From contig CM055315.2 of the NCBI GenBank assembly GCA_029255685.2, positions 48,279,705 through 48,343,704 of the forward strand: DNA of 64,000 bases, in the 5' to 3' direction. Origin of the DNA: Silene conica (lineage: Eukaryota; Streptophyta; Magnoliopsida; Caryophyllales; Caryophyllaceae). The notes under the pieces were generated by a model. The model did no database searches and was not told the DNA's origin. It saw only the letters and a list, made by a program, of their open reading frames with translations. The translations under genes and the position numbers were made by a program. Positions 10,990-23,397 of this stretch are shown here, piece by piece. Within the stretch, counting starts at the first letter, position 1; every line of letters starts with the position of its first letter.

Positions 10990-13141
10990 CTTCTCCTTGT
11001 TGCTCGTTTTTCAAGACTATTTTTTGTTTTCTTTAAGAATTTGTGTTGTTGCTTGGTTTTAGACTTAGACTCTTTTTGCTTGGTTGTTTTGTTTTTAGAC
11101 TTTTAGACTTGGTACTTTGGGTTTTTGCACATGTTTGGGCGCATATATGCCCTTTTACAGGTTGGAAAAAGGATTAACTCAATCCAAGGGAGTTAATTCG
11201 GAGAAGAAAAAGAGCACTGCACAGGAATTCGGGTCGACCGACTAGATGCATCAGTCGGTCGACCAGTCACTGCAACCTAGAAGGTCACTGTAACCCGAGT
11301 CTTGGTCGATCGACCACCGTAGCTGCTACAGCCTGTTCGTACTTACCTCGGGAAGCGTGCAAGCTCGATCAGGGAGCTTTTATCCTTAATCTTTCTTTTA
11401 TGCTTTCATTTTCTTTATCATTTTCAAACCTTTAAACTATCATCTATCACCCAAAACGCCGTTAATCCCCGAAAAGGGTTTATCTTCTTGTTCCTTTTCA
11501 GGTCTATGGAGTGGCACTGCTGGCCACCGAAACCTCCTAAGCTCCCGCTGGTTTGGGGAGGTTTCCGTTTACGCTAAATCTTGTGAGTTCCTTCTATGTT
11601 TTTCCTTTGTTTTCCCTTTTACGTTTTTTCCCATTTTTCATAAACCTTTGCTTATGCTATTGCACAATGGGGACATTGTGCGATTTGGTTTGGGGGAGGG
11701 TTTTGCATGGCATTCATATTTCTATTGAATTTTTTCACACGTTTATTGCATTTATGTCTTACATCGTTCTTTCATATTATCCTTGCATATAAAAAATCCA
11801 AAAAATAGAAAATTTCAAAAAAATTCAAAAAAATGCACGTTTACTTTAGCATATAGGTCGAGTCGGAATGAGAGTATTTCAATGATGACTTTGCATTTTC
11901 GTATGTTTATGCTTATGCCTTGCCTTGTCAACATGTTTTAGTATAGAATCGTATGCATACCCACGAGTTTTTGTCAAACTATTTGCTTTTCTTGAGACTT
12001 GACTAGACCTTTGACAAACTACTTCATATTCTGAGTTTTAGAGCTTTATTTCTGGTTTCATTCATAACCAATTGTTTAGGAATGTGAGTAGTACTCCCCT
12101 TGAGACATGTTACATCAAAATGCATAAACATGAACTTAATCTGCTATATACCTATATGCTATCTTATTTTGTGATCTTTGACACGTGCATTTGAGGTCCC
12201 TTTCTCTTATCTTACCCATAAACCTTACATTGCCATATTTGCCTTTTTGTCCCTAAAACATCCAATACTTAGCCTACCTTACCAAGCTAGTATTTGTAGT
12301 CGATGGAAATTTTTGAGTCATCTTTGGTATTTGTATATTCTCTTGAGAAAAGAAAGAGAAAGAATGAAAGAAAGAAAAAGAAGGAAAAAGAAAAGAAAAA
12401 TCAGAAAAATCAGAAAAAAAGAAAAAAAATCGAAAAGTTCACTGCAATTCAGTCGACCGGCCGCATCACTTGGTCGGTCGACCAAATCTCAGAAGCAGAA
12501 ACTTGCAATTGTTCAGAAAAATACCTTTCTTTGATATTTTATTACTCTCGTACTTCATTCAAATGACTTGGGAGTCTTTTCCTTGAAATCTTGTGAGATT
12601 TGTATTTGTGCTACAAAATAGCACCGTGTTTAAGTTCATTGGGTTGAAAGTTATGAAAATTCGTCGTTTGGATCCCGGTTTGCTAGCTTGGCTGTTTAAC
12701 CCCACTTATCCGAAAACATCTTAACCTTTCTTACCCATTACCTCACATATGTTTCCTTACCTCAGCATGTGTCGAAGTCACTTGATTAGTATGTATATTG
12801 CACGGTTGTAGAATTTATTTTCATGTTAGACTGTAGGCATGTTTTCATGGGTCGAAGTTAGGTGTGTGTCTCTACAAAATTACTTCTTTCTATCTTTTAC
12901 TTACACTCACCCTGTGCTTATCGTGTGATTCGAGCGACCCGCGAGAGTCCATTGGGAAAGTCTCTATAGTTGATAGATTAGCAAGTTTGACAACTTCATA
13001 ATTCGTTTTGCATGATTCATTCACTATTTCCTTGTTGACATTGCATTAAATTGGTTTAGGTTTACATGTGCATTTCGCTCTGAGATTGAAATCGTTCAAT
13101 AGGTTTAAGACCGAGTCTAGTTCTTGCTTGAGGGCAAGCAT
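10990..13141 (+). other. Non-coding internal region with paired boxes and PPT-like motifs
   Basis: I see no credible gene. It holds 12-bp box pairs at 11232/11253 and 12451/12472, a lone GGTCGATCGACC near 11304, a hairpin plus PPT-like motif (11662-11700), another PPT-like stretch near 11548, and an A/G-rich tract (about 12345-12435). The region corresponds in layout to 40021-41787 of the full Athila element. Confidence 0.75.
11662..11700 (+). other. 8-bp-stem hairpin followed by internal PPT-like tract
   Basis: GCACAATG (11662-11669), a 4-nt purine loop, and CATTGTGC (11674-11681), followed by a tract almost identical to the true PPT at 13142-13159. The arrangement recurs in the minus-strand Athila element at 41496-41533. 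Confidence 0.75.
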
Positions 13142-13159
13142 GGTTTGGTTTGGGGAATT
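13142..13159 (+). other. Polypurine tract before the 3' LTR
   Basis: GGTTTGGTTTGGGGAATT immediately precedes the TG of the LTR at 13160. It is the plus-strand primer for reverse transcription. Confidence 0.8.
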
Positions 13160-14387
13160 TGACGCGTGTCTATTTTATGATGTTTTACATCTATTTTTAC
13201 ACGCATTTCAGAGCTCATTTACGAGTTTTAGTCGCTATTTCCCTATTTTCGTCTACTTTCGTATTTTTACGCTATTTTGCAGATTTATGCGGAAATGAGG
13301 CGATTTCAAGTCAAATATTACCCTCGAGATTTTTCATAGCTAAAGGAACCAATGAATGAAGTCCAATACGCAAATCAAGGACCAAAAGACTAACTTATGA
13401 AGATTTTATGAGCTGACATAGCAGCACCCTCAGTCGACCGACCTAACACAGTGGTCGGTCGACCAGGGCACCTGAAGAATAAAGTTCAGAAATCTAATTT
13501 TAACATCAGGAAGCTCTGGAAGCCCGATAACCGATCGACCGACTAGCATCATCGGTCTGTCGACCAAAGCGCGGGATTTGGAAAATAAGAAAAAGCCCAC
13601 GGATGATTAGGTTAAGGGATTTGACTTTCATAATCTCTTATTAAGCCTAATTCCGTCAGAGGACTAATCATCTTTGAATCTAACAAGTTTTATCTTAGTC
13701 TTTTGTTAATTAGTTTACATAAAATCTCATCAAATTAGTTATTAGCTTTAGAATTATTATTACGTTACAAAAGTTCTTTTTAGTTTATTCACACAAACTT
13801 TCTGTTCCACATATTCAATTCAATTCAATCATTCAGTTCTGGAATTCCTTTGTCGCGGTAATCTCTCTTTTATCAATTCAGTTTTGTTCATTCTTATTAT
13901 CGTTATACCGGACAAATAGATTCCCGAAACCTTGTTTGTTAATTGAATGTTTATCCCCTTCATGACCATTATTATAGTTGTTGTTAATTTTACTGTTGTT
14001 ATGCGTAGCTAAATATCATATGTTAGGATGTAGGTAAGTAATGGCGTAGATGGCATGAATTAGGGCGACCTGTAGCAGACCTTGGTCGACCGACCGGCCT
14101 ATCTGGTCGGTCGACTGGGGTAGTTAGTCGACCGACTGGAATAGCTGGTCGGTCGACCAACTCCGTGTATGATCAGACCTGTTTTATTATGTTAATAGCA
14201 ATATCTTACATCGAGACCGAAAGGAGACTTGTAGGATGCTTAATAATGACCACCCCGGGATCGAAAGATAAGGGAAGGGAATTAGTTAACGTTTTAAGAC
14301 AGCTAGGTTACTAAGACTGAAAGGTGTGTGACCTAGACTTTAGGAATCACCTATATTGATGACACCCGATATTTGTGAGACCTAGGA
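13160..14387 (+). repeat. 3' LTR of the plus-strand Athila-type element, truncated
   Basis: Starts tgacgcgtg right after the PPT. It carries four box pairs (13432/13453, 13533/13554, 14084/14105, 14126/14147). It is cut at 14387 by the chromovirus LTR. Confidence 0.8.
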
Positions 14388-14528
14388 TGTAACACCCCCA
14401 TTTATTTAAGGGCCTGTACTAGGACTCCTCAGATAAATAAGGGTGTTACCATCTCGGTTTTCCGAGGCAGTAGATACAAAGGAAAGATGAACAGTACTTT
14501 AATTAATAAAAGTTAAGCTCAACAACAA

Positions 14529-15081
14529 TATAACAACCCGACCCGCCACCGTTATAACACAAACCCAATAAGATGGGTGTGCACTTTTGGGCCCGTTAAT
14601 TGTCCTCACTTAAGCCCAAAAGCACAAAGCCTTGTTACTAAGTGGTGGGTGGAAGCTATTATAAACATATCACAAGCCTCACATTCTACCGATGTGGGAC
14701 AACTTTCCTCTCATTCTCTTGGGGTGTTACAAACTCCCCCACTTAAAGAACACAACGTCCTCGTTGTGCCTCAAACTTGACCACAACCAGGGCCAGAATC
14801 CTCCCCCGCTAGGTGTGTGACCTGGGTACTCCCGACCACAGGCTCACCACACGGTCGCAGGGTCGCTCTGATACCATTTGTAACACCCTGACCCACCACG
14901 GTCGTAAAAGACCCCAATAAGATGGGAGGTAAGCATTTGGGCCCATTATTTGTCCTCACTTAAGCCCAAATGCACAAGGCCTTGTTACTAAGTGGTGGGT
15001 GGAATTTATTATAAACATATCACAAGCCTCACATTCTACCGATGTGGGACAACTTTCCTCTCATTCTCTTGGGGTGTTACA
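14529..15081 (-). mobile_element. TRIM (miniature LTR retrotransposon), 553 bp
   Basis: Two 203-bp terminal direct repeats (14529-14731 and 14879-15081) flank a 147-bp centre. On the minus strand the right repeat is followed by a two-base spacer and a perfect iMet PBS (14865-14876). The left repeat is preceded by a G-rich polypurine tract (14732-14744). The target duplication aacaa is present at 14524-14528 and 15082-15086. It has no coding capacity and must be mobilised by other elements. Confidence 0.93.
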
Positions 15082-15349
15082 AACAAGTTCATACAACCAA
15101 CTATAAAACTATCTTGTGAAACTAAAGTACAACTCAAGAAAACACAACTATGGTGATCTAGACCCTAGGCTGGTCCGGATCCAAGCTCTCCCTTCTCTTA
15201 GCTCCCGTAGTCTCAAGCACCTGTCAATCTGCTCACCAATAATTTGGTTCATCACAGGTGATCACAAATACACAGGGACAACCACGAGGTTGAGTAAAGG
15301 AAAAATAAATAAACGAACAATATTATAAATAAGGATTTAATCATCCTTT

Positions 15350-15482
15350 CTCCGCACCGATCACAAGGCCCATTAACTTCGCATCGATCACAAGGCCCAT
15401 TAACTCCGCACCGATCACAACCCCCATTAACTCCGCACCGGTCACTACACCCATTAACTCCGCACCGATCACAACGCCCATT
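15350..15482. repeat. 27-bp minisatellite, variant unit
   Basis: About five units with core ctccgcaccgatcacaa and period about 27 bp. It is homologous to the array at 5414-5578, but the second half of the unit has changed in all units, which indicates array-wide homogenisation. Confidence 0.85.
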
Positions 15483-16301
15483 TCTCATCACCTCATATCG
15501 TATCACAGAAATATATAATCAAATAACACAATATTCCAAATCATATGCTAACGTAAAATAATCATGCTTAACATCAATCAACCAAGTAATTAATCATCAT
15601 TATATGTGCAGTAATTCCCCTACCTCAAATAGCAGGAATGCAGATAAGTCCAAGCTCACTAGAAATATTCCACGCGAAACTCGCTACCTAAACATGTATA
15701 CGTAACGAATTAATAACCTTCCCGAAACCCCATAAAAACCTATACTTATTATAAATAGAAACCTTCAATAATTGGAAAGTTTCCAAAAATAGAAACTCAT
15801 TATAAATGGAAAGTTTCCATCAATAGAAACTTCCCTAACTTATTGATTTCCCGACTCATAAACTTCAACTACACAATAACGAATTATATTGCAATAACGA
15901 AAGACGACTATAATTAAAATAGTAGTAATAATAATAACACTACTAAAATAATAGCAATACAAATAATTTTAATAATAATAATAATAATAATAATAAGAAA
16001 ACAACCCAATACTCCCTAGCCAAACCCGACTCACGACAACCTACCCCCATATCACCCCCGCAACACTTCCGCAACCACCAACAACTACCAGACCGTGAGA
16101 CCCGAACCACCCTCTGTCCCCAAGACCACCGACCATCCTTTCGACCACCCCTGAGGCGGTGAACCAGGGCCCAAACCAGGCCTGGTTCATCACGCCAGTA
16201 GCAGACCAGACCTGAACACCCCCTTCGTCGACACCCTTTCAGCCACCAGAACGACTCCACCATGTCACCACAGCCACCCCCGACACCAGACACCCTAACA
16301 C

Positions 16302-16348
16302 GATGGTACCACCGCATCGACCTCCCCCGAGTCAGCGGTGGTGCCACC
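16302..16348 (-). other. Conserved 47-bp LTR hairpin
   Basis: Arms 16302-16315 and 16335-16348 with the same loop core as the other LTRs. Two of the 14 stem positions are mismatched. Confidence 0.65.
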
Positions 16349-17313
16349 CCCAAAACAACCAGACCAGTATCCAAATAAAAGAAACCCAGAACGGAACCAC
16401 GAACGAACCACCCTATTCGACCTTGTTTACGCCACTTGGGACCACCCTGCCAACCGCCATAACCCTCCCTGACCACCACATGTTCCTTTATCAAAACCAC
16501 CCCAAAGAACAATAAGAGGAAAAACGTCGATGTTGATAGAAAGGTTGCTGGTCAGACTCGGGTATAAAACAATACAGAGGAATCCCATGACTGTCGTCAC
16601 AAAACCTCCTTCCCTGGCGCAGTACGGTGGCTGACACAATCACGACAAACACTAGACACGACACCCAAACTCCCTAGATCACCTTACCCGAAAGAATTAA
16701 AGAAAATAACCACATAAAACGACCCAAACTTGCTGAAGAAAAGCAGACACGAAAAGAGAACAGAACAGTGTTAACGTAGTGTTTAGCATACCTACTTTTC
16801 CGACGTTTCGACCACCTTATGCCCGCCTTAGAGTCACCGTGATTACTGTCTCTCTACTCTATGTTGTGACGGCTGTGGGTATGAGGTGTTTTTGGATGAG
16901 GATAAGGGTAAGTCTTGGGTTTATGAAAGATGTTAAAAGGTGACGGTAGGAGGATTTCTTAGGGTTTGAGGAGTTGTTTCTCAAAATCAGCCGTGGGCTT
17001 TGGTGAAGGCACACGTCACGAGGTCCATGCCAACGTGCTAGAGGTCTAGGGATCGAACCCTCAAAACAACATAACCATAGAGCTAAAGGTCTAGAACCCT
17101 CATAACAACATAACCACCTCATTACTTAAAATCGTAAAACAAACTATCGACGCAAAAATAAACTTAATTATCGAGTCTAGATTTTCGAGGTATTACAGTC
17201 TTCCCCCCTTAAAATGAACTTCGTTCCGAAGTTCAACCACACTCAGGTGACAAAACAACCAACTCAAACGAACTTGGAACACAAAACGTTAACCAAAACA
17301 CAAAAATGTGACA

Positions 17314-17330
17314 TTCCACCCCCCTTAAAG
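17314..17330 (-). other. Polypurine tract of the chromovirus
   Basis: On the minus strand it is CTTTAAGGGGGGTGGAA directly before the LTR end at 17313. A similar cttccccccttaa motif lies inside the LTR about 100 bp to the left and is not the boundary, because the solo LTR shows that it belongs to the LTR. Confidence 0.75.
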
Positions 17331-19748
17331 AAGAGTTACGTCCCCGTAACTTACCTCAATCAAACAAATGTGGGTGACGCTCCTCATGGATGACTCGGGT
17401 TCCCATGTAGCCTCTTCTTGATTATGATTGGTCCACAGAACTTGCACCAAGGACGTCTCCCCATTGCGAGTCTTTCGTACCTTCCTGTCCAGAATCTCTT
17501 TCGGAATCTCAACGTAAGCCAACTGCTCATCTACCTCAATCACCTCGTGGCGTAAGACATGAGATGGATCACTCACATATTTCCGTAACTGAGACACATG
17601 GAACACGTTATGGACCTTGGATAGGGCTAGAGGTAAAGCTAATCGGTATGCCACCTCCCCAACTCTGTCCAAAATCTCAAACGGTCCAATAAATTTCTGG
17701 CTCAGTTTGCCACGTTTTTTGAATCTCATCACACCCTTCATTGGAGATATCTTCAGTAGTACCTTCTCTCCGGCCTCGAATGAAATATCGCTCCTCTTTA
17801 TATCTGTATAGCTCTTCTGTCTATCCTGGGCGGCCCTCTTCTTCTGTCGAATAATTTGAACCTGCTCCACCATCTCCTGAATCATATCTGGCCCTAGAAT
17901 CACAACATCGGCTCGATCATCCCAACACACAGGGCTCTGACACTTCCTCCCATACAAAGCCTCGAAAGGGGCCATCCCGATACTGGCATGATAGCTGTTG
18001 TTATAAGAAAACTCTATCAATCCCAGTCGATCCTCCCAAGATCCTCCGAACTCAAGTACGCAAGTTCTTAAAATGTCCTCAAGAGTCTGAATCGTTCTCT
18101 CAGTCTGACCGTCGGTAGCTGAATGGAAAGCCGTACTCATCTTCAACTGGGTATCCAAAGCGGCTTGCAACTCCGGCCAAAATCTGGATATGAACCTCGA
18201 ATCTCGATCTAAAACAATATCCTTGGGTACACCATGCAGTTTGACAACATTCTGAATATATGACTTAGCCAACTCGGCTTTACTCCAGGTATCTTTCATC
18301 GGAATAAAGTGAGCAGACTTAGTCAAACGATCCACAATCACCCAAATCATGTTGTTGCCCCTCTGAGTCCGAGGCAACCCCACGATAAAATCCATTGAGA
18401 TGTTCTCCTACTTTCACTCTGGCACATCTAAAGGCTGAATTTTCCCTTGCGGTCTCTTATGCTCCCCTTTCACTCTTTGACATGTCAAACACCTTGACAC
18501 AAACTCAGCGACTTCCTTCTTCATATTTGGCCACCAAAACGTCTTCTTAAGGTCTTTATAAAACGTATCACCCCTTGGGTGAACGGAATATGGAATAGCA
18601 TGAGCTTCAGTCAGAATTTTCTTCTTTAGCTCATCAATATCCGGAACATACCATCGCCCACCGAACCTCAAACTACCGTCGGTATGAATACTGAACTTGG
18701 ATGCAGCATCTCCACCCTCACTCTCCACCATCTTGCGCCATTTCTGGATTCTCGCATCAGTATTTTGCAACTCCCGAATCTCACCATACAACTCAGGCTC
18801 CACAGTCAAATTACTAAGAGCATCCCCTTTCCGGATCATGAAAATTCCCATCTCTCTTAGTTTGCCATGCAACCTCACTCGCGATCTCGCACCACTCAAA
18901 GCATGAACAGATTTCCTACTTAGAGCATCAGCTACCACATTTGCCTTGCCTTCGTGATAGACAATCTGCATATCATAGTCTCCAATCAACTCTATCAACC
19001 TCCTCTATCTCATGTTCAACTCTCGCTGGGTGTAGATATACTTCAAACTCTTGTGATCTGAAAACACCTTAAAAGTGGCTCCATAAAGGTAATGGCGCCA
19101 CAATTTAAGTGCAAAGACCACCGCTCCCAATTCCAAATCATGAGTCGGATAATTTTCTTCATAGGTCTTCAGTTGGCGAGAAGCATACGCTATCACTCTC
19201 CCATTCTGCATTAGCACACAACCCCAACCATGCTTCGAAGCGTCAGTATAAATTTTGAAATTATCACTCCTGACTGGCAAAGCAAGGATAGGAGCTATTG
19301 TCAGACGTTCCTTAAGGGTCAGGAATGCCTTCTCACAACTCTCATCCCAGATGAAACAGTTCTCCTTCCTCATTAACGACGTCAACGACTTTGCTATATT
19401 CGAAAAATCCTTGACAAACCTCCGATAATAACCAGCCAATCCCAGAAAGCTTCGAATCTCACTCACATTCTTCGGACTTTGCCACCTAGTCACAACCTTG
19501 ATCTTACTAGGGTCAACAGATACCCCCTCCTTGGAAATTACATGCCCCAGAAATGCGACCTTCTCTAGCCAGAACTCACACTTACTTAGCTTAGCATTGA
19601 GCTTATGCTCCTCCAGGGTCTGAAGTACTCTCCTCAAATGATCCTTGTGCTCTTCCGCATTCTTGGAATACACTAGGATATCATCGATAAATACCACCAC
19701 GAACTTATCCAGATATGGGCTAAAGACTCGGTTCATCAAATTCATGAA
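17325..19748 (-). pseudogene. Chromovirus pol: RT C-terminal part, RNase H, integrase, chromodomain
   Basis: Three frames in the same register are split only by stop codons. 19745-19005 holds the RT palm with FIDD catalytic motif, thumb and RNase H (TDAS motif). 18998-18414 holds the end of RNase H and the integrase HHCC zinc domain. 18395-17325 holds the integrase core (Asp in the FIVGLP segment, VLDRDSRF, and Glu in TDGQTER), a GPF/Y module and a C-terminal chromodomain-like segment (EATWEPES). The stops lie at about 19002-19004 (TAG) and 18396-18413 (a TAG and a TGA, where relatives carry Trp). The 5' side is cut by the TR-GAG insertion at 19749, and pol resumes at 34022. The chromodomain places it among Tekay/Del-like chromoviruses. 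Confidence 0.9.
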
Positions 19749-21009
19749 TGTAAGGTTTTATAAGTTGCTCAAAAACTAATTTTAGTCATACTAATATAAT
19801 CTTTTAATTAACTCTTTAATTAACATATTATTAGGTGATCTTATGCATGCTAAAAGCGGAAATAAGAGAGTATTCGAACCCTTACACACGGTCCAAATAT
19901 TTAGCAAGGATGATCCTCCAAGTACCCAAAATAGAATACCTCCTTTGGATGCACCAAGACAACCCCTCAATCAACCGAAACTTGAACAAGCTAGTTACAA
20001 AACCGGTTTCTCCTTAAACTATATAAGTTCTAATTATGAACTTAGTATACTAATTTATATCTCTTAATATAATTAGTATGAAAAATTATCTTATAATATG
20101 AGAGGTTTTTATGTGTTCTCACTTGAAAATCACGGCTAACCTTAGAAAGAATGGAGTATCACATACTTATATTATCTTATAATTATGCTTAAATTAAACA
20201 ACTTAATTCAAGTGGTTATGGGGAGTGTAAAACCGGCTAGGGCATGGGTAGACACATAAGGGAACATTTTCTCTTCTCAATGTGTCTAGGGTGGCTATAG
20301 GTAATGGTCTCAAGGCACCCTTTAATGATTGTGTCTTAAGAAAAATTAACACACTAATCATCCCACAACTACCTCCACTAATCCGTCCCACCTTAGCATA
20401 AAATGGACTTCATTTTATAACTTTGTCAATTGTATAATTGTACCAAGTGTGACATCTTATATGTCACTAAATAATAAAATGTTTTAGAACATATAAAACA
20501 TACAAATATTTATCATATAAATATTGTACATAATTAAATAAATCACATTTATCAATTGACAAGTAATTCGAAATTACAAATATAAAATGATAATTTATCG
20601 TCAATACGATTTACAACCTTTGTATTAATTTCAACCCAATTCATTCTAATAACGATATAATAAAATATCGTTTAATGTTTAACAATTGACACGTTTCAAT
20701 TTTAAACATAAATCTTACAATAAGATTTAACCTCTAATTTCTCGATATATGAGTTTAAGGAATATAATCAAATCGTATCAATATACATTTGATCATTTTA
20801 TCAATTAAGGGAATTGTCCTAAAGGTGTGACCTAAAGGGATCAACAGACCATCACCGTCATACGACAATAATGTCAAACTCTAGCTAGCCAATCATTACC
20901 GATTAATGTTGGTCAGTTGACTAACATAAAATCGTATCATCCCTTGCGCATTCTCGTTATGAGATTTAATTACGTGATCGCACTATTGTTGAGGACACAT
21001 TTCCCAACA
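19749..21009 (-). repeat. 3' LTR of TR-GAG copy 2
   Basis: tgtaagg...cccaaca on the plus strand, 1261 bp, with a polypurine tract on its right side. It is nearly identical to the LTR at 32761-34021. Confidence 0.92.
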
Positions 21010-21023
21010 ATCTCCCACTTGTC
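21010..21023 (-). other. Polypurine tract of TR-GAG
   Basis: The minus strand reads GACAAGTGGGAGAT, next to the LTR. The same tract precedes the inner plus LTR (27678-27691) and the copia LTR (about 59654-59667). Confidence 0.8.
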
Positions 21024-22923
21024 CTCGACAAGTGTGCGTCACCAATTCTCTTGTCCTATTACAATCTCCCACTCAATGCAAGATGTCTCTCTAAGGTCGT
21101 ACTTGCATTCGATCATATCATGAGTGGTTTCCTCGATCTGGAGAATAATTGTTTGACCGGAATTATCTACCATAGATACCTTCCGAGCGTGGCCACGCAT
21201 TTTCAGTTAACTTCTCCTCGAGTGGCCTTGAGATTTGAACAACCCTAACAAGGGGTGGACAATTTCTATCGCACTACTTCCTTCAACTAGTCACAGTCAG
21301 TCATAACCCAAAGCAATCCCATTTGACTCCAGTTACGAAAAGTCGTAGAGAATGGATCAAAGTTATGCCTAAACTGTACCATCTTGGGAGAGTAGTCTTT
21401 AGTCTAAGAATTGACTCACAAGAATACTATAGCAGCTCTCGCCACGACCCGGCTATAAAATTTCCATAACTCTATAAGCGGTCACATTGCCCGACAAAGT
21501 GCCTCTTGCAGTCTGCCTATGTGATCGACTAGTCATCACATATGACTCTATGGCACTTGAACTTGCCATCAATCGCCTCACACTCTAGTCGCTTTGAGAC
21601 GTCACCTCATGTAAGCGGCTAGGGGCCATACCAAGTCAATCCAGTGCACTTATGGGGTTGAATATTGTCTCATACAATCCATTTGGATTCTGACAAAGTA
21701 TCTTTTACTTTGAGTTAATAATAACTCAAATGATGTTGTCATGCAACAATAGTCAATACTATCACATTGCATTTGATGCAGAATCATCTATTTGTATTAG
21801 TTTTTTGCGAATAAACCTTTATTCATGATTGCAAAACTTACAAATTTTTGTCTCCTTCATTCTCATATTATTCCGTATAAAATGATTCTATTTGAGTACA
21901 TTTCTAGAACTCTTTCTAGATTTTGAGTTTCCTTTCCGGAGGAAAGCTCCCACTGTTATCTCATAACTTGTGAGGTATCGATATACTGGAGGGATTAAGG
22001 AATCACTCTCTTTAGTCACTTATGTACTGAAATCTACATTGTAGTCTATTAATGATTTCATCATTCTTAATAATTTTCACTCATCTTGGCTATTTGATAA
22101 TGGTTTCATTCATCGTTATGAATAAGTATCCAACCATTCTAACTTCTAGCGGGCGACCTTTTATTATCCATATAATAAACCTTCCCATAAAGCTCCATCA
22201 TCTTATGATATAAGGTATTTGATCATCTAGAATTGAAAACCTCTTATTCTTTACACCTTAAAGAATCACCCATTCTCTCCCAATGGTAGGCTTAATTCTT
22301 TTTAATGAAAATCGCTCCCACTAAAATCAATATCTCTCGATATCTTAATTGAACCTTTCATTTCTCGCATGTTAAACTATTACTTGAATCATTATCACTA
22401 TCACTATCCCTATAGTGATCTGTTTCCATTCAATCAATCATTACCTTCTTATCACGTCTTCGTTTCCTCGAGACGAAAATGACATGATAATTTCTTTATA
22501 ACTACATTTAGAGGATTGAGATGATTTCTTCTCTTTTATCTTATAAACTTAGAAAAATCATTTATTAAGGAACCGTTTTCCTTCCGATTTCCTACAGGGT
22601 TTCATGTTTCCTCTCTATGAAACAATGAACATAAAGAACCTTTCTTCGAGTGTCCTCCCGTAGTTTCTTCAAATCATTTAAGGCTCTTCTCAAGACTCCC
22701 ATATAGGAATCTTCTCTAAGATCCTTTATTTTCATCATTGGTGAGCGAAATATTTTCTCCCACTCTATCCTTGTAACAATAACCTTTATTCGTCTAAGGA
22801 TAGCTATTTCGATTAACCAATGCATATGAATGTTTGAAGTTTTATAGGTGTGATGAATACATTCTCATTTTCACTTAAAATGAAAATCTTATAATGAACT
22901 AATATAGTCTCATTTTGATTGAA
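21024..22923 (-). other. 3' non-coding region of TR-GAG copy 2 (subfamily A)
   Basis: AT-rich with no coherent ORF. The left part (21010 to about 22190) recurs inverted at 26543-27691. No trace of pol is recognisable in any frame. Confidence 0.75.
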
Positions 22924-23397
22924 AGTATCTCATGGGGTGTAGTTCTCCGTTTTAATCAACACTTTGATTGTATTTTATTGATCGTATCAATTGTTAATTG
23001 CGTGATTAAATCACTATTATTCATGTTTTAACAAGGCATGCAATTTATTTGATAAATCAAAACATTGATTAAGAACAAAAGTAGTGACTCGGGTTGAAAA
23101 CCAAGTCACTAATATCCAAAATTACAACCATTGTTTTAGGATTTTAATCCTTGTCTTACAAGAAAGTAAATTGTTCCAAAATAAATGCAAAATATGAAAG
23201 AAGACGATATGAAAATTAGAGGCTAGCTCTTCAAGTCTTCGATCAATTTGGATGCTACCATAGCCATCCAAGTAAGGAACTTCAAGCTTCCTTCTCCTTG
23301 CCCTTATCATTATTAGGAGGCGCCCCTTTAAAACATTTAAAAAGGGTAAACATCAACACATTTGTATCACTATACATAAGTTGATAAATGACATGAA

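Larger units (their letters stand above)
11232..14158 (+). repeat. Six pairs of 12-bp boxes at 21-bp offset
   Basis: Box starts are 11232/11253, 12451/12472, 13432/13453, 13533/13554, 14084/14105 and 14126/14147. In each pair the left box is GGTCGACCGACC-like and the right box is its reverse complement GGTCGGTCGACC. Each pair could fold into a 12-bp stem with a 9-nt variable loop. Confidence 0.9.
9767..14387 (+). mobile_element. Non-autonomous Athila-type element (no pol)
   Basis: Order: 5' LTR remnant (9767-9904), Asp-type PBS, one acidic ORF with a frameshift, about 2 kb of non-coding sequence, PPT (13142-13159) and 3' LTR (13160-14387, cut by the chromovirus LTR). The internal part is only 3.25 kb and shows no protease, RT or integrase. 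The element would depend on proteins from a relative such as the Athila element at 38755-49822, which shares its box pairs and its PPT-like hairpin. Confidence 0.8.
14388..17313 (-). repeat. 3' LTR of a chromovirus, with nested TRIM
   Basis: Plus-strand ends are tgtaacacc (14388) and aatgtgaca (17313), and a polypurine tract follows on the inner side (17314-17330). Without the TRIM and its target duplication it is about 2368 bp, like the solo LTR. It contains the 27-bp minisatellite (15350-15480), short (AAT)n stretches (15920-15996) and the 47-bp hairpin (16302-16348). Confidence 0.9.

Noticed and set aside
11232..14158. CRISPR-like reading of short repeats with variable spacers
   Set aside because: Boxes are only 12 bp, spacers 9 bp, pairs are isolated, no cas genes occur, and the DNA is plant nuclear.
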